Source: Aporrectodea caliginosa (taxonomy: Eukaryota; Annelida; Clitellata; Crassiclitellata; Lumbricidae). Taken from it: DNA of 64,000 bases. The notes beneath the pieces are model-generated. The model worked only from the letters and a program-made list of their open reading frames with translations, ran no database searches and was not told where the DNA came from. A program made the translations under genes and the position numbers. The stretch spans positions 1 to 64,000 of the forward strand of contig JACEVL010000081.1 of assembly GCA_020284085.1 (NCBI GenBank), in the 5' to 3' direction. This document shows, one piece after another, positions 42,530 to 53,186 of this stretch (position 1 is the first letter of the stretch; each line of letters opens with the position of its first letter).

Positions 42530-42760
42530 CCTACTAAAAGGTCAATTCCTGGTCCTGGGTAACACCCCAGTCCCGCACAGTGATAGAGAAAGAGACGCCA
42601 GGAAAGCAGTGCTGTAGACAGGATAAGTCGACTTTGGATAGCTGACCGCGACTCCCAACCCAGATGAACTGCGTTTTTCCAGGGTTCAGCCGAAGATGGT
42701 TGGATGACATTCAGGCTCGAATTACCCAGATGTCATTAGCATTTTCTCCACTAGAGAGAT
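42530..42760 (-). pseudogene. L2 LINE RT fragment
   Basis: The minus strand reads LNPGKTQFIWVGSRGQLSKV, then VRDWGVTQDQELTF, the L2 region just after the catalytic core. It abuts the foldback arm. Confidence 0.75.
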
Positions 42761-42949
42761 AGCATCTGAAGCTGGACTAAGAGCAAATACAGTTATTACA
42801 GAAATTGATAGGATGCCGCGGCAATATACGTCTAATAGAGTTAAGGCAGCTAAGAATTTGGACATCACAAAGGCATTATTACTCTCCTGGTGACATATAA
42901 TATACTATATAATATAGATTGGACGACTTCCTAAGTTCTCTCCTGCTCT

Positions 42950-44275
42950 GCATACATACGTAATGTGTTGCACTGGCTGCCTATCTCTCAGCGGATCTCA
43001 TACCGCACTGCTGCTGTAGTTTCTCGCTGCGTTCTTGGCTGTGCTCCATCTTACTTGCGTGATCTTTGCCGCCCAGTGTCCGACGTTGCAGCGCGTCGGG
43101 CACTTCGTTCTACGACGAGGGGTGAGCTCCTAGTTCCACGGGCACGCCTGGCTATTAAGCAGCGCCGTGCTTTTCGGTTGTGGGACCTTCCACCTGGAAT
43201 GACCTCCCGCTTAAGCTCCTCTCTTTACTTGTGAGCCAACCGGCGGGGTTCTACAAGTCCCTCAAGTCTTTTGTCTTTAGTCGTGGCTGGGCCGGGGTAT
43301 GCCCCGCAGCCGATCGAGTCGATCGATCGAGTCGATCATAGACTCGGTCAAGTCGAGTCGATCGAAAAATCGTCGACTCGATCGACTCGCCGATCGAGTC
43401 GATCGTAAGCCTTGCCCAAGTCGAGTCGATCGTTGTTTCCTCGACTCGGCTCGACTCTGAAATATTTTACTTACTATTTCTTCATAAAATGACAGACCTT
43501 ATGATATAATGACGTAATTCTGTGCAAACACACAACTACCGTATGAACCTAATATGAAGTTCACTGCAAATAATGAACCTCTTGGCGTTTTCTTATTAGT
43601 GGAAGTTATAGAGATACTTTCTTTCACAGTTTAACGACAATAGATAGATATTACACGTCCTCTACTGCCGTCTTATTTGTTGAGCTGGTACTAATTTATG
43701 TACCGTACCGTTGGAGATTCCTTTGTAGCCTAGCTGCGTAGCTGATCAAGTCAACAGATTTAGCGAGGCTTAATCCTTACAAGTCAACCACAGGCAGGCA
43801 CGATGTCATTATAATACCTGAACTGTTACCAGTTCAATTACAGTTGATGCTTTGTACATTAGACACCATAGCTATATAAGTTATAACTGCAATTACAGTT
43901 GTTAATAGAACTGTTATGACCATTAACAGTTTGAGGAAGAGCATGCAATTGAAATGCATGAGTAATTTAGATACTGGATTATAAGAATGCAACAGTCATC
44001 AGCAATTTTGGCCATGAGACTACAGTCCAAGTCGACGAAGTCGATCGAGTCGATCGTCATCCGAGCCAAGTCGATCGAGTCGTCGAAAGGTCGGCGAGTC
44101 GACGAAGTCGATCGAGTCGATCGTCGGCCGAGCCAAGTCGATCGTAAACACTCGACTCGATCGACTGCGGGGTATAGCACTCGGGAGCGCTTCTGAGTAG
44201 CTTCTTGAAGAGGCGCTATATAAATGCTCTGAATGAATGAATGAATGAATGAATGAATGAATGAATATAAGTGAA
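42950..44275 (+). mobile_element. L2 LINE C-terminus and 3' end, split by a palindrome-rich insertion
   Basis: LHWLPISQRISYRTAAVVSR, then LGCAPSYLRDLCRPVS and RRAFRLWDLPPG lie at 42965-43215. The 3' end resumes at about 44172 with CTCGGGAGCGCTTCTGAGTA, GAGGCGCTATATAAAT and (GAAT)n to 44270. The gap at 43303-44170 is the insertion. Confidence 0.85.
43303..44170. mobile_element. Insertion with CGATCGAGTC-rich inverted arms
   Basis: Both ends (43306-43456 and 44025-44166) are dense in CGATCGAGTCGATCG palindromes. They share CCCCGCAG(C/T)CGATCGAGT in inverted orientation. The middle is AT-rich and non-coding. It interrupts the L2 3' end. The exact target duplication is ambiguous. Confidence 0.65.
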
Positions 44276-44719
44276 CTGCTGAATTAAGTCCAAAATAGTC
44301 TTTAAAAATAAGTAGGAACATACATTTTTTTGTATAGTAATGTAATTTATGAACAATATATAAAATTCGAAATTTGCGAAATTTCTTTAACGGAAACATC
44401 TAGGCCTAAGTTTCGATGCAATTTAGGCCTAAACGTCCCTAGAGCAAGAGGAAGATTTCCATTGCGCGCAGAATGAGATTTACACAAATTTTATTGGCTA
44501 TGAGGCAGAGTTTTGCTGGAGTAAATTTTTGGTCCATGCATCAAAATTGAAATAAAATGGAGCAATGAACAGCTTGTTGGATCTGCTGCCGAGAATCTGA
44601 AGCTACAAGATCTGAAGATCAAACAGGTTCAAAGCGCCGACGCCGATGTACACCTGCGGCGCCAGGAAAGGCGTATACTCGTACATCTACGGACAAGTCA
44701 CCATCGATAGAAAGCCTTC

Positions 44720-44866
44720 CATAGCTAGTTCAGCCGCGGTGTCAATCCCGACGACTACAGTCACCCCCCGAGTGTTTGGGAGGTATACGGCTGAAGCATG
44801 ACCTTGGGCGACTACCACGACCTGTACCTTCAGAACGATGTCCAATTAGTCCGTTTTACAACTATA
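44720..44866 (+). pseudogene. Protein-primed DNA polymerase B fragment (Polinton-like)
   Basis: The frame gives PDDYSHPPSVWEVYG, a stop, then MTLGDYHDLYLQNDVQLV from 44799. The YHDLYLxxDVxLL pattern is characteristic of the exonuclease region of type-B polymerases from Polintons and related invertebrate elements. Two stops and loss of the following conserved residues show it is dead. It may be debris of the same class of element as the integrase at 215, but they are 43 kb apart. Confidence 0.6.
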
Positions 44867-44879
44867 GCTTTGTCATGAT

Positions 44880-45120
44880 TTTAGCCGTCAATTTTGAAAG
44901 CAACTGTTAAAGAGTTGACAGGCGTGTGACAAGCGTGGCAACTATATGGTCTTCTATAACAAGTTGTATTAGGTCATTCACTTTCAATGCACTAATTATA
45001 ACTTTTGACCACTTCAGTTGTTCAAATGTACCTAACATGCTGGAATGCTTGTTATTAGGAAACATCAAAAGTTACGTAAGCCACCTAGATGCTTACATGT
45101 AATATTATTTTGGCATATTA
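44880..45120. other. No gene recognised
   Basis: AT-rich spacer between the polymerase fragment and the TIR element. Confidence 0.4.
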
Positions 45121-45124
45121 GCCT

Positions 45125-46292
45125 ATATGGGTATATTTCACAACAGGCATCAAATTCAGAAATAGAATTTAAAAAAAGAAAGTCACGCAAAATAAAAAAT
45201 ATTTCTTACACAAATATTTTACTAGCAGTCCTGAAGCATACTTAATATTGAGCAGAGCTTAAATTTGAGAGATTTGGCCTAACTTTTTATTTTACTTTTT
45301 TCACTATGTGAAACACATGCAACTTTGATTCCTAAACATTTGCAACTCCGTTACTTAATAAATACACATTACAATACACCGCCACTGTTTATAATTAGTG
45401 ATTAATTAGTATTAAGTGTGCATTAAATTATTACACAGCAACCTAAATTATTTTTACGACAAATTATCTACATGTAGGCCTACCATTACATAAATTCATT
45501 TTAATAGAAAAATAATGTAACGGAGTTATAGTAAAGGAGTTGTAAAATATTCATAATTAGGTCTCCACGCTCACCTAACGAGTTAAGATACAAAAAAAAT
45601 AGTTAGTTTATAGTGGCCAGGCTGTCAGTTTCAATATTATTTTTGAAAAAAAATATATAATATGCGCAAAGTGCAATAATTACAGTCACGGAGTTGTAAA
45701 TCTTTTTCATACTATTACATTACCGGATAAATATCCGAAAATTGTCAACAGAAGCAAACATTCATATTGATTTCTTGTTGGTAAAATCAATGCAGACATG
45801 TTCCCTTCTATCGAAGATGTCAATTTAAAAAAATTGAGTTTTCAATTTATTCCACAGATGGCAGAAACCCATTCATAACGATGTTTTAACCAAAATCTGA
45901 AGACATAGGGTTTTATTTATTTTTAATTATTTAGTTCGTTAATAAGTTAATAAAAACCATATAGAGCAATGGATCTAATTAGTTAGTTAGTTAGTTAGTT
46001 AATGATCTAAAAATTATAAAACATCAGTTCAGCGTTTCAACTGTTACCCTAACGTAACGTTGAATTGACTCACCGTTAGAAAGGACAATGCAATTTCGGG
46101 TTAAAATTGGACTTTATAATTTTTTTCTCATACTAATCATCTAAATAATATAATAGAAATATTTTTTATAACTAACCCATGCCCTACAATGCATTTAAAA
46201 TTATAAATTATAATTTTGCTCTTTGTGTAAGCCGTACAAAGGAGAAGACGGGAATTTATCTAATTTGCTGCCGTTGTGAAATACACCCATAT
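45125..46292. mobile_element. Non-autonomous TIR element (~1.17 kb)
   Basis: Inverted ends ATATGGGTATATTTCACAAC and GTTGTGAAATACACCCATAT. The interior matches 9043-9838 in reverse. It contains a (TTAG)n run near 45978 and copies of ACAACTCCGTTAC. No transposase; superfamily not assigned. Confidence 0.7.
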
Positions 46293-46295
46293 GCG

Positions 46296-46900
46296 GTGTT
46301 AAACTCATAAGTGAAGGGCCTAACTACAACACACGTTTCTACTCAGTGTATCAATTTTCTATTAGACACATAACTTGCAACCGACTGAAGTTTGGAAAAG
46401 AAGATAAATTTAAACCACAGAGACTCATTAACTTTAAACTGCGTTCAAGGTCGGGTAGAAATCGTCGCCTAATTGGTAAGCATTAAGAATTCACAACTCC
46501 AGTATTATGCTGTTGCTAAAAGCAGCCTACAATGTAACTAACAGTGTATTCTGCTTAAGGTGTCTAAGTTAGAATTCGGTAACCCACGAAAACGAGAAAG
46601 TTTGACGATTGGCATTTAGAATATCAAAATCAAAAGGTAATTTACATACTTTCTTCACTATTATCATATAGTGCAATTATTATGCAAAACATGTATTGTT
46701 TGCAAAGGCTTCTCGACGTGCTATTCCACTATGGCATGGTATAATATATAATAAATCACTGTAATAATTCTTCTATCTTCACTTAAACTTTCTTTGACAT
46801 AATCTGATATTTGACCAAGTGAAAGTAAAATATAACAGGGACGCGTTTTTTATTGACTCACCGTGTACAACGGCGACTTGGAAATTGTATTGTATTGTAT
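46296..46900. other. No gene recognised
   Basis: AT-rich sequence ending in an (ATTGT)n run at 46884-46906 that forms the tail of the next SINE. Confidence 0.5.
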
Positions 46901-47113
46901 TGTATTTGAACACTTGTTATAGCGCCCCATTTCCTATTCAGAGGCGCTCCCGACTACTGCGCGGACGCTGAGTCGGAGTTTCACGCCGAAGCGCATGAGC
47001 AATTGCGAGTGAAGGACTTGTCCAGGGTCCCTACGCGGCGACTTTGAGGTGGATTCGAACCTGCAACCCTCCGGCTGCAAGGCACCGAACATACCCCTAC
47101 ACCACCGCGCCCC
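46901..47113 (-). mobile_element. tRNA-derived SINE, family A (copy 2)
   Basis: Same layout as 38936-39152: tRNA-like head at the right, body, and L2-like 3' end at the left, here followed by an (AATAC)n tail. Confidence 0.85.
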
Positions 47114-47624
47114 AGTTGTATAACTTGCAACCTTGAAATAGTTGGTATCCATGTTTATTATGTTGATTTATAATTCGCCCTAGGTCTTTAATCCTCACCG
47201 TCCGCTAGCAGTAGAAGGTAGATTGTGGGCTATGTTCTGGTTTGATACACGTATTGGATACAAACCCTAACCCTAGCGTTTCGCTTATGTTGGCTTTACA
47301 CCAGCGGCCATTTATTTTGTTTTTCACTTATATAAAATTCCGTGAATGCAAATTTCACTATTTCAGGTTCTTTATGAGACATTTTAAGATATTTGCATGG
47401 ACAGAAATTAGAAAATTTAAATAAAGCAATGAAGTACAAACTTAACACTAGAAGTACCGAGAAATCGAACATCCTAGAAGCAGCGAAGGGGTCATTTTGA
47501 CCTCCACATGATTTATAATGCAAAGTCAATTGCAAATTCAAATAAATTGACTACCAACTTTATTAACATAAATTACATAAGCATAAACAAGTGTAATAAG
47601 TAAGTTGGAATAGGATAATAGGAG

Positions 47625-48065
47625 ATCCTCTCCTCTCACCAGATCGCCTATCCTCTCGCCAGATCTCCTCCGCTCTCACTAAATCTACTATCCACTCACC
47701 AGATCTCCTATCCTCTCACCAGACTTCATATCTGATCACCATAGCTTCTCACCAAATCTTCTATCCTCTCACCATATCTCTTCTCTCACCAGATCTTCTC
47801 TCATATCGCCAGATCTTCTATCTTCTCAACAGATCTCCTCTCCTCTGACTAGATATTCTTTCCACTCACCAGATCTCTTTTCCTCTCACCAGATATCGTT
47901 TTCTCTCACCAGATATCTCTCCACTCACCAGATCTCCTCTCCACCCACCAGAACGGTCTTACACTGTCTCGGACCTTGTGTCTCGTTCGGTCTCGGACCC
48001 CACTGTTTCGGTCTTAGTCTCGGTCTCGGACCCCACTGTCTCGTCTCGGTCTCGAAGTTTGATGT
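47625..48065. repeat. TCTCACCAGATCTCC minisatellite and GTCTCGGACC repeats
   Basis: About sixteen ~19-bp units containing ACCAGATCT run to 47955. About six GTCTCGG(ACC) units follow. Units are variable and there are no unique spacers. Confidence 0.8.
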
Positions 48066-48399
48066 CTCGTATACAAGTCTGCTCTCAACTGAGCAAATAA
48101 GACTGCTCTGCTCATGCTATCTCCCTTACATATACTCAAAATCAGCAGATATCTATCAGGATTAATCGTTACCCACATTAGACCAACGGTTGAGAGTTAT
48201 GCCTATCAATAATCACACCTAGTTGGCTCTTCGTAAAATTAGGTGACACGTGTGGTTATCAAGCAGTAAAATATCGATCAGATTAACACATATAATTAGA
48301 CTTTGTGAAATTATAATTAAATCATGACAAGCTAGAGACTGTATTGCTATTTTTTTAATTTATTTTTAGATATTGACGAAACTCGTTGCTGCTTTCGAA

Positions 48400-49257
48400 A
48401 TGTCCAAACAGTTTTGCCTCTTCGTGTCTTTAGTGGCGAACTCTCTACTGGTCCCCTTTGTCTTTTTATATGGTCAAAACCCATCCAAGGAGTGTATGTA
48501 CAAGGCTTCAAAGTCTGAGAATGCGCTGAAGCTTGAATTTATTCCAAAGCACCCAGTAATTTCATGCAACGATCTTTTCACTGATTCTCTAGCAAACGCA
48601 TTCAAAATGTCGACAAATTTTGATCTCATGTTTGAAGAGTTTCGCTCAGAGGTTAATGTTTCGGTGGCTGGAAAAACTGGACCCGTAGCAGGTTACTTCG
48701 ATGGACATTCATTTCTTCTTCCAGAACAGTACAAAGCGCTGCATTACATGGCCAGTCTGAAGTCTGTGCGTACAATTTGTGAGACGGGTTTTAATTATGG
48801 ACATAGTTCTTTCAATTTTTTGACAGCTAATGATAATGCTGTGATACATTCTTTTGACATTGGCAGCCATCGGTATACGAAGCACATGGCCAATTACTTA
48901 AGCGCCAAGTTTCCAGGAAGATTCTTTATTCACTATGGAGATTCAACTAAATCTGTGCCAGAATTTTTACAGAATAATCCAGACATTAGGTGTGACTTAA
49001 TCTTTATTGATGGTAGCCATACGTATTCTGTGGCAAAATCTGACCTTCAAAACCTAATCGAAATATCAGGCTATGACAATGTTATTGTCATGGATGATTA
49101 TCCAACGAAGAATGGAAGGAAATATGGGCAAGCATGGGAAGAATTAGTTGCTCAAGGAAGAATTAAAGAAATAATGCGTTGTAAATTTAACAAAATTGTT
49201 TATAGACATACGTCTGAGGCTGCGTTTGTAATTGGCTTTGCAGTTATTACCAACTAA
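48400..49257 (+). CDS. SAM-dependent methyltransferase (Methyltransf_24-type) with signal anchor
   Basis: 285 residues from ATG 48400 to TAA 49257. Residues 4-25 are hydrophobic (FCLFVSLVANSLLVPFVFLY), a signal peptide or type II anchor, so the enzyme should act in the secretory pathway. The class I fold is seen as motif I ICETGFNYGHSS (126-137), the acidic SFDIG (D153), DLIFIDGSHTY (199-209) and VMDDYP (230-235), the usual layout of Methyltransf_24 proteins. Substrate unknown. The open frame extends upstream only to 48370, exactly after TTTATTTTTAG, so 48370 is probably an exon start and ATG 48400 the initiator; a 5' exon lies elsewhere. The frame is intact with no nearby paralogue. Confidence 0.82.
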   Translation: MSKQFCLFVSLVANSLLVPFVFLYGQNPSKECMYKASKSENALKLEFIPKHPVISCNDLFTDSLANAFKMSTNFDLMFEEFRSEVNVSVAGKTGPVAGYFDGHSFLLPEQYKALHYMASLKSVRTICETGFNYGHSSFNFLTANDNAVIHSFDIGSHRYTKHMANYLSAKFPGRFFIHYGDSTKSVPEFLQNNPDIRCDLIFIDGSHTYSVAKSDLQNLIEISGYDNVIVMDDYPTKNGRKYGQAWEELVAQGRIKEIMRCKFNKIVYRHTSEAAFVIGFAVITN

Positions 49258-49820
49258 CAGGTGTTCTCTAAATACAACCTTCTTTGTGTTATCCATATAG
49301 GACCTATCATGGTTCTTGCTGGTCATGTTGTGACAAATGTGAGCTGACGCTGTTTGCTGTAGCTCAAAATTCTTTTCCTGCTGTCGTTTTGATTTTGCAT
49401 GTTTATCAAATGTCAAATCGTTCAAGAGGTCATCTGTAAATGCCTACTGCATCGCTTTTGTGTTGAAACATTGCGCACACTGAATGTTTTGAACGACAAA
49501 AATGTAATCAATCGGTAGCAGTTTGCTAATTCATTTTGCATGCTCCGGACTCTTGGGTAAGGCCTTGTTGGTTGATTCTGCCCAGGCATATAATAATAAT
49601 AGTTTTCTGTTATTTATGCCAGTTGGTGCTCAGTCAATCGCTTCGCTCAGCTCCCCGGCGGGATCTATAACGTATGCAAGAATAAAGACTAATAAAGCGC
49701 ATTTAAGAACCTCTCCATAGCGTCGTGAGCACAAGTGTCTAGGAATTTAAACAGGTCCGACTTAACAAAAAACCTTAATGCTGCTGTCACAAAATGGTCT
49801 CTACTTATAGCCTAGGCTTT

Positions 49821-49829
<9 letters not shown>
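49258..49829. other. No further gene; 3' flank of the methyltransferase
   Basis: An AATAAAG that could serve polyadenylation lies near 49680. Otherwise no recognisable feature. Confidence 0.35.
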
Positions 49830-49851
<22 letters not shown>

Positions 49852-50130
49852 TCTTTTTATTTTGAAACATCAGCAATAGAATTCACAGTGTAATGCAATA
49901 ACATGAATAACTTGTATGGTTTCAAAAAAGGAGACCCTGAAGGGATCATTAGTTCCCGCTAAATAGGGACACCTAATTACGAAGTCATGTTGCATAAAGA
50001 GTGATGGCAGCAAATCATATTCTTAAATAACTGGATGAGTAGAATCCACAAAAGTACTAAGTTTCATATAATATTATACTAAATAAACCTTAACTAACTT
50101 AACTACTTCAACAATCGCATGAAAAGAAAA
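49830..50130 (-). mobile_element. Jockey/CR1-type LINE, 3' end only
   Basis: A (TTGA)n tail lies at 49830-49852, then the family's 3' UTR signature at about 49980-49925 (CCCTATTTAGCGGGAACTAA, then GATCCCTTCAGGGTCTCC). This is a short 5'-truncated insertion. Confidence 0.7.
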
Positions 50131-51890
50131 GACCTAAGAGGAAACACCTTCAATAAATGACCGTATACGTTAGGTCCATTGTAAATTATATTATTAGGTT
50201 ACAGCAGGATGAGTGATGTATTTAAGAGTACAGTGCATTGCATTTGTATATTAACTGGGGACCTGATGGACGGGTGCGCACGTGGACTGGAGGAGAGGCC
50301 GATTGGTGGAATCTTTACCCAGCCGCTGAACGTCAGACCAAGCTGAAAGACACACCTAGGGGTAGACGGTCTGAAGGACTAAAGCAGGGAGGCGAGTCTG
50401 AAGAGAATGAAGTTGGAGAAGCGGCGAAGTTGTTGCCTGTCCCTTAACCTTCGTCTTCGTGAGTGTAGTATAATTATAGACTACCGCGTAAATATACGCT
50501 CTCTCTGTCTATGATAGGCTACTTAGACTATAGGTAGGCCTATAGCCTAAGTAGCTTACATTTTTAAAGTTTATTCGAAGACTGGTGTAGGCTAAAGCTC
50601 CCGTGATTGATGAAGCCATTATTTTGTCAATTATTTGTATATAGGCCTAAAATGAACTGATATAGGCTAGACCTTAGAGCTTTTTGTGTTTGTTTTTAGT
50701 GTGTAAGTTGAACTGCGAAATTATAAGACATTCTATCAGGTTATCGCGTACAGATATAGCAAAATTTGTTACGTTGAATGTTAGACTTACACTTTATATA
50801 TTTAAGTTGTAACACGAACACATGGGAAAGTTAATGTGTTTGTCAATATAGAATAGTTTGTGCATTGGTTGAAAGTAGCGTGGTGTAGTAATATGTCGTC
50901 CTGTGTGTTTAGGGTCAGTCATTTAACGTAGCCCTTTGTTGTCGGTGGGTGTTGTGCTGGAGACCCACGAGTGGGAGCAGGATAACTCTCGCTGAAATGC
51001 AGCCTGGAAGGACTTTGAAACAAAAAGGAGGAGATTGGACCTGGAGCCGTCTTCCGGACTTATTCAGCCGAAGTAGGAGATGACTTGAAAGACATTTCTA
51101 CAGCGTCCATACGACTGGATTTTTTTTTAAAAAACCTCAAGAGTAGAAAACAGGAATGGGGTGATCTGCCAAGAGGCCGGTGATATCTCGCTTGTCCTGA
51201 GTCACTGCTACTCGACTTGACCTCCCCGGATTTTGACCTGACATCAAAACGAACAGAGCAGCCTGGCAGTACGCTTCGTACAGCACCGTTACACAACTGA
51301 CGTATAGCAGATCGGCCCTGATATCTTTAAGTCGACGAGACCTGGCAGGTTCACCCGGCCGTGACGTACTTAAAACAGTGAATGAAGTTGGAATTCTTCA
51401 TTACCGTGGTACCAGAGCAGGAATACGTTATAGGCCCTCCTATTAGGAGACCAGAATGGGCCAAATCAGGTCTGACGAGGAAATCGGAACGGCGGATTCT
51501 ACGAGTGCAGCTTGTGTGGTGATGTCTGAACATAGCTCCGAGCAAATAGTTAACCTAGTTGGCATTCCGATCCCTGCGACGGTCACCGAATCGAATATTC
51601 CAGATGCCATCGACGACCAGGATGCTAGTAAAGCTACAGCAGTTGAACAGCTCTACACCACCCTCCTCACCATGTTCCACTGATGAGGCACGTATCACGT
51701 CCATACCATCGCTTTTCCTCCTCAATCCCACGAGTATAGCCAAACCCCATGCCATCGAGCAACTAACTGCTTACGTCCTTATCATCGATCGATCCGGATG
51801 TTGTGATAATTGTAAGAAGCTGGTTGAAGAAGCACCATCTGAAAGCATCCTTTGACATTTCCAAATATGTCTTGCTTCGATGTAATGTAA
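50131..51890. other. No gene assigned; possible LTR debris
   Basis: TGGTACCAGAGCAGG at 51410 equals the first bases of the primer-binding sites at 21419 and 33569, so the preceding sequence might include LTR remains; no LTR ends were defined. The frame 51456-51683 (75 residues) resembles no family I know. Confidence 0.3.
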
Positions 51891-51891
51891 C

Positions 51892-52565
51892 AGAGTAGGC
51901 CTACTTGTATAGCGCGTCTTAAGAGCCTCTCAGGGGGGCTGTGTACGTAACTATCAGACAGGTGGGAAAAGGTGTCTTTAATGTTCGAGAAAATGCAGTG
52001 CGGTTAGCAATCAGTGGAATTCAGCGAATTTCAGTAGGTAAATTGTTCCATAATGATGGTCCAACGACAGAGAAGCCCCGACGTATACGTATCAAGGGGC
52101 GAGACCGTGTAACAACGAGGTCATTGCGCATCACAGAACGAAGAAGCATTCTGCGACTGGGCTGTGCAGAGACCGGAACACACAGCTCACAGATGTATTC
52201 TGGAGCAGTACCAGTCATGGAACATCTCAGAGTAGGCCTACTTGTATAGCGCGTCTTAAGAGCCTCTCAGGGGGGCTGTGTACGTAACTATCAGACAGGT
52301 GGGAAAAGGTGTCTTTAATGTTCGAGAAAATGCAGTGCGGTTAGCAATCAGTGGAATTCAGCGAATTTCAGTAGGTAAATTGTTCCATAATGATGGTCCA
52401 ACGACAGAGAAGCCCCGACGTATACGTATCAAGGGGCGAGACCGTGTAACAACGAGGTCATTGCGCATCACAGAACGAAGAAGCATTCTGCGACTGGGCT
52501 GTGCAGAGACCGGAACACACAGCTCACAGATGTATTCTGGAGCAGTACCAGTCATGGAACATCAC
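51892..52565. repeat. Exact 337-bp tandem duplication
   Basis: Copy 1 is 51892-52228 and copy 2 is 52229-52565; I found no difference between them. Each carries the L2 C-terminal coding segment and 3' end. Confidence 0.92.
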
Positions 52566-52870
52566 ACAATCATAACGATCTTGTAGCGTGTGCGATCAGC
52601 AATTGGGAGCCTATGTAGGTTATGCCGTATGTAATCTGATATATTTGCAAAACGTGGTAGATTGGCCAGTAGATGAGCAGCTGAATTGAGAACCGATTGT
52701 TGTTGTTTAATGCGGAGTTGTCTCCTGTCACTATCTGATACATCCTAGGACAGTGTTCTTCGTACAACCCTGGGTTGCTTGAATTCGTGTTGGCCTGATC
52801 TGCAGATGGAATTCACATGATCATCCAGGGTAAGTTCTCTATCAAGTAATACGCCGATATCCCGAACCAC
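51892..52870 (-). pseudogene. L2 LINE RT C-terminus with duplicated 3' end
   Basis: The minus strand reads LLDRELTLDDHVNSI near 52850, then SVLNSAAHLLANLP, GTAPEYICELCVPVSAQPSR and RRGFSVVGPSLWNNLPTEIR. The 3' end is CTCTTAAGACGCGCTATACA. Confidence 0.8.
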
Positions 52871-52879
52871 GTCCAGCTA

Positions 52880-53140
52880 CAATCGGTTCTCAACTCAGGT
52901 GCTCGTCTACTGGCCAATCAGCTCTCGAGGAAACTCTAGAAGTTGTATCGATACCCCATTGCCCACACAAATATTCGACTGTTTTCGATTAGATTTGCAG
53001 AGGCTAGGGTATGGAATAATATTCCTTTATGGATCCGCCAATCTACGGATTTTTTTTACAAATATTTAAGAATAAATTACGCCACTATCTGATACATCAA
53101 GGCGATTGAATGAATGTTACTCACTGTTATGGGTGCTTAG
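52880..53140 (+). pseudogene. LINE RT C-terminal fragment
   Basis: The plus strand reads AHTNIRLFSIRFAEARVWNN, then IPLWIRQSTDFFYKYLRI, a Jockey-type RT end. It is followed by GAATGAATG. Confidence 0.65.
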
Positions 53141-53186
53141 TTAAGTTCTATTAGTTCAGTTATTTCCAGTCCGGAAACACCGATGA

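Noticed and set aside
47625..47955. CRISPR-like direct repeats
   Set aside because: Short variable units without spacers; a minisatellite.
50131..51450. Possible LTR ending before TGGTACCAGAGCAGG at 51410
   Set aside because: The bases before it do not give a clear CA end, and no matching TG start or second LTR was found.
51941..52586. Two identical 102-codon plus-strand frames
   Set aside because: They are antisense to the L2 C-terminal coding segment and are duplicated with it.
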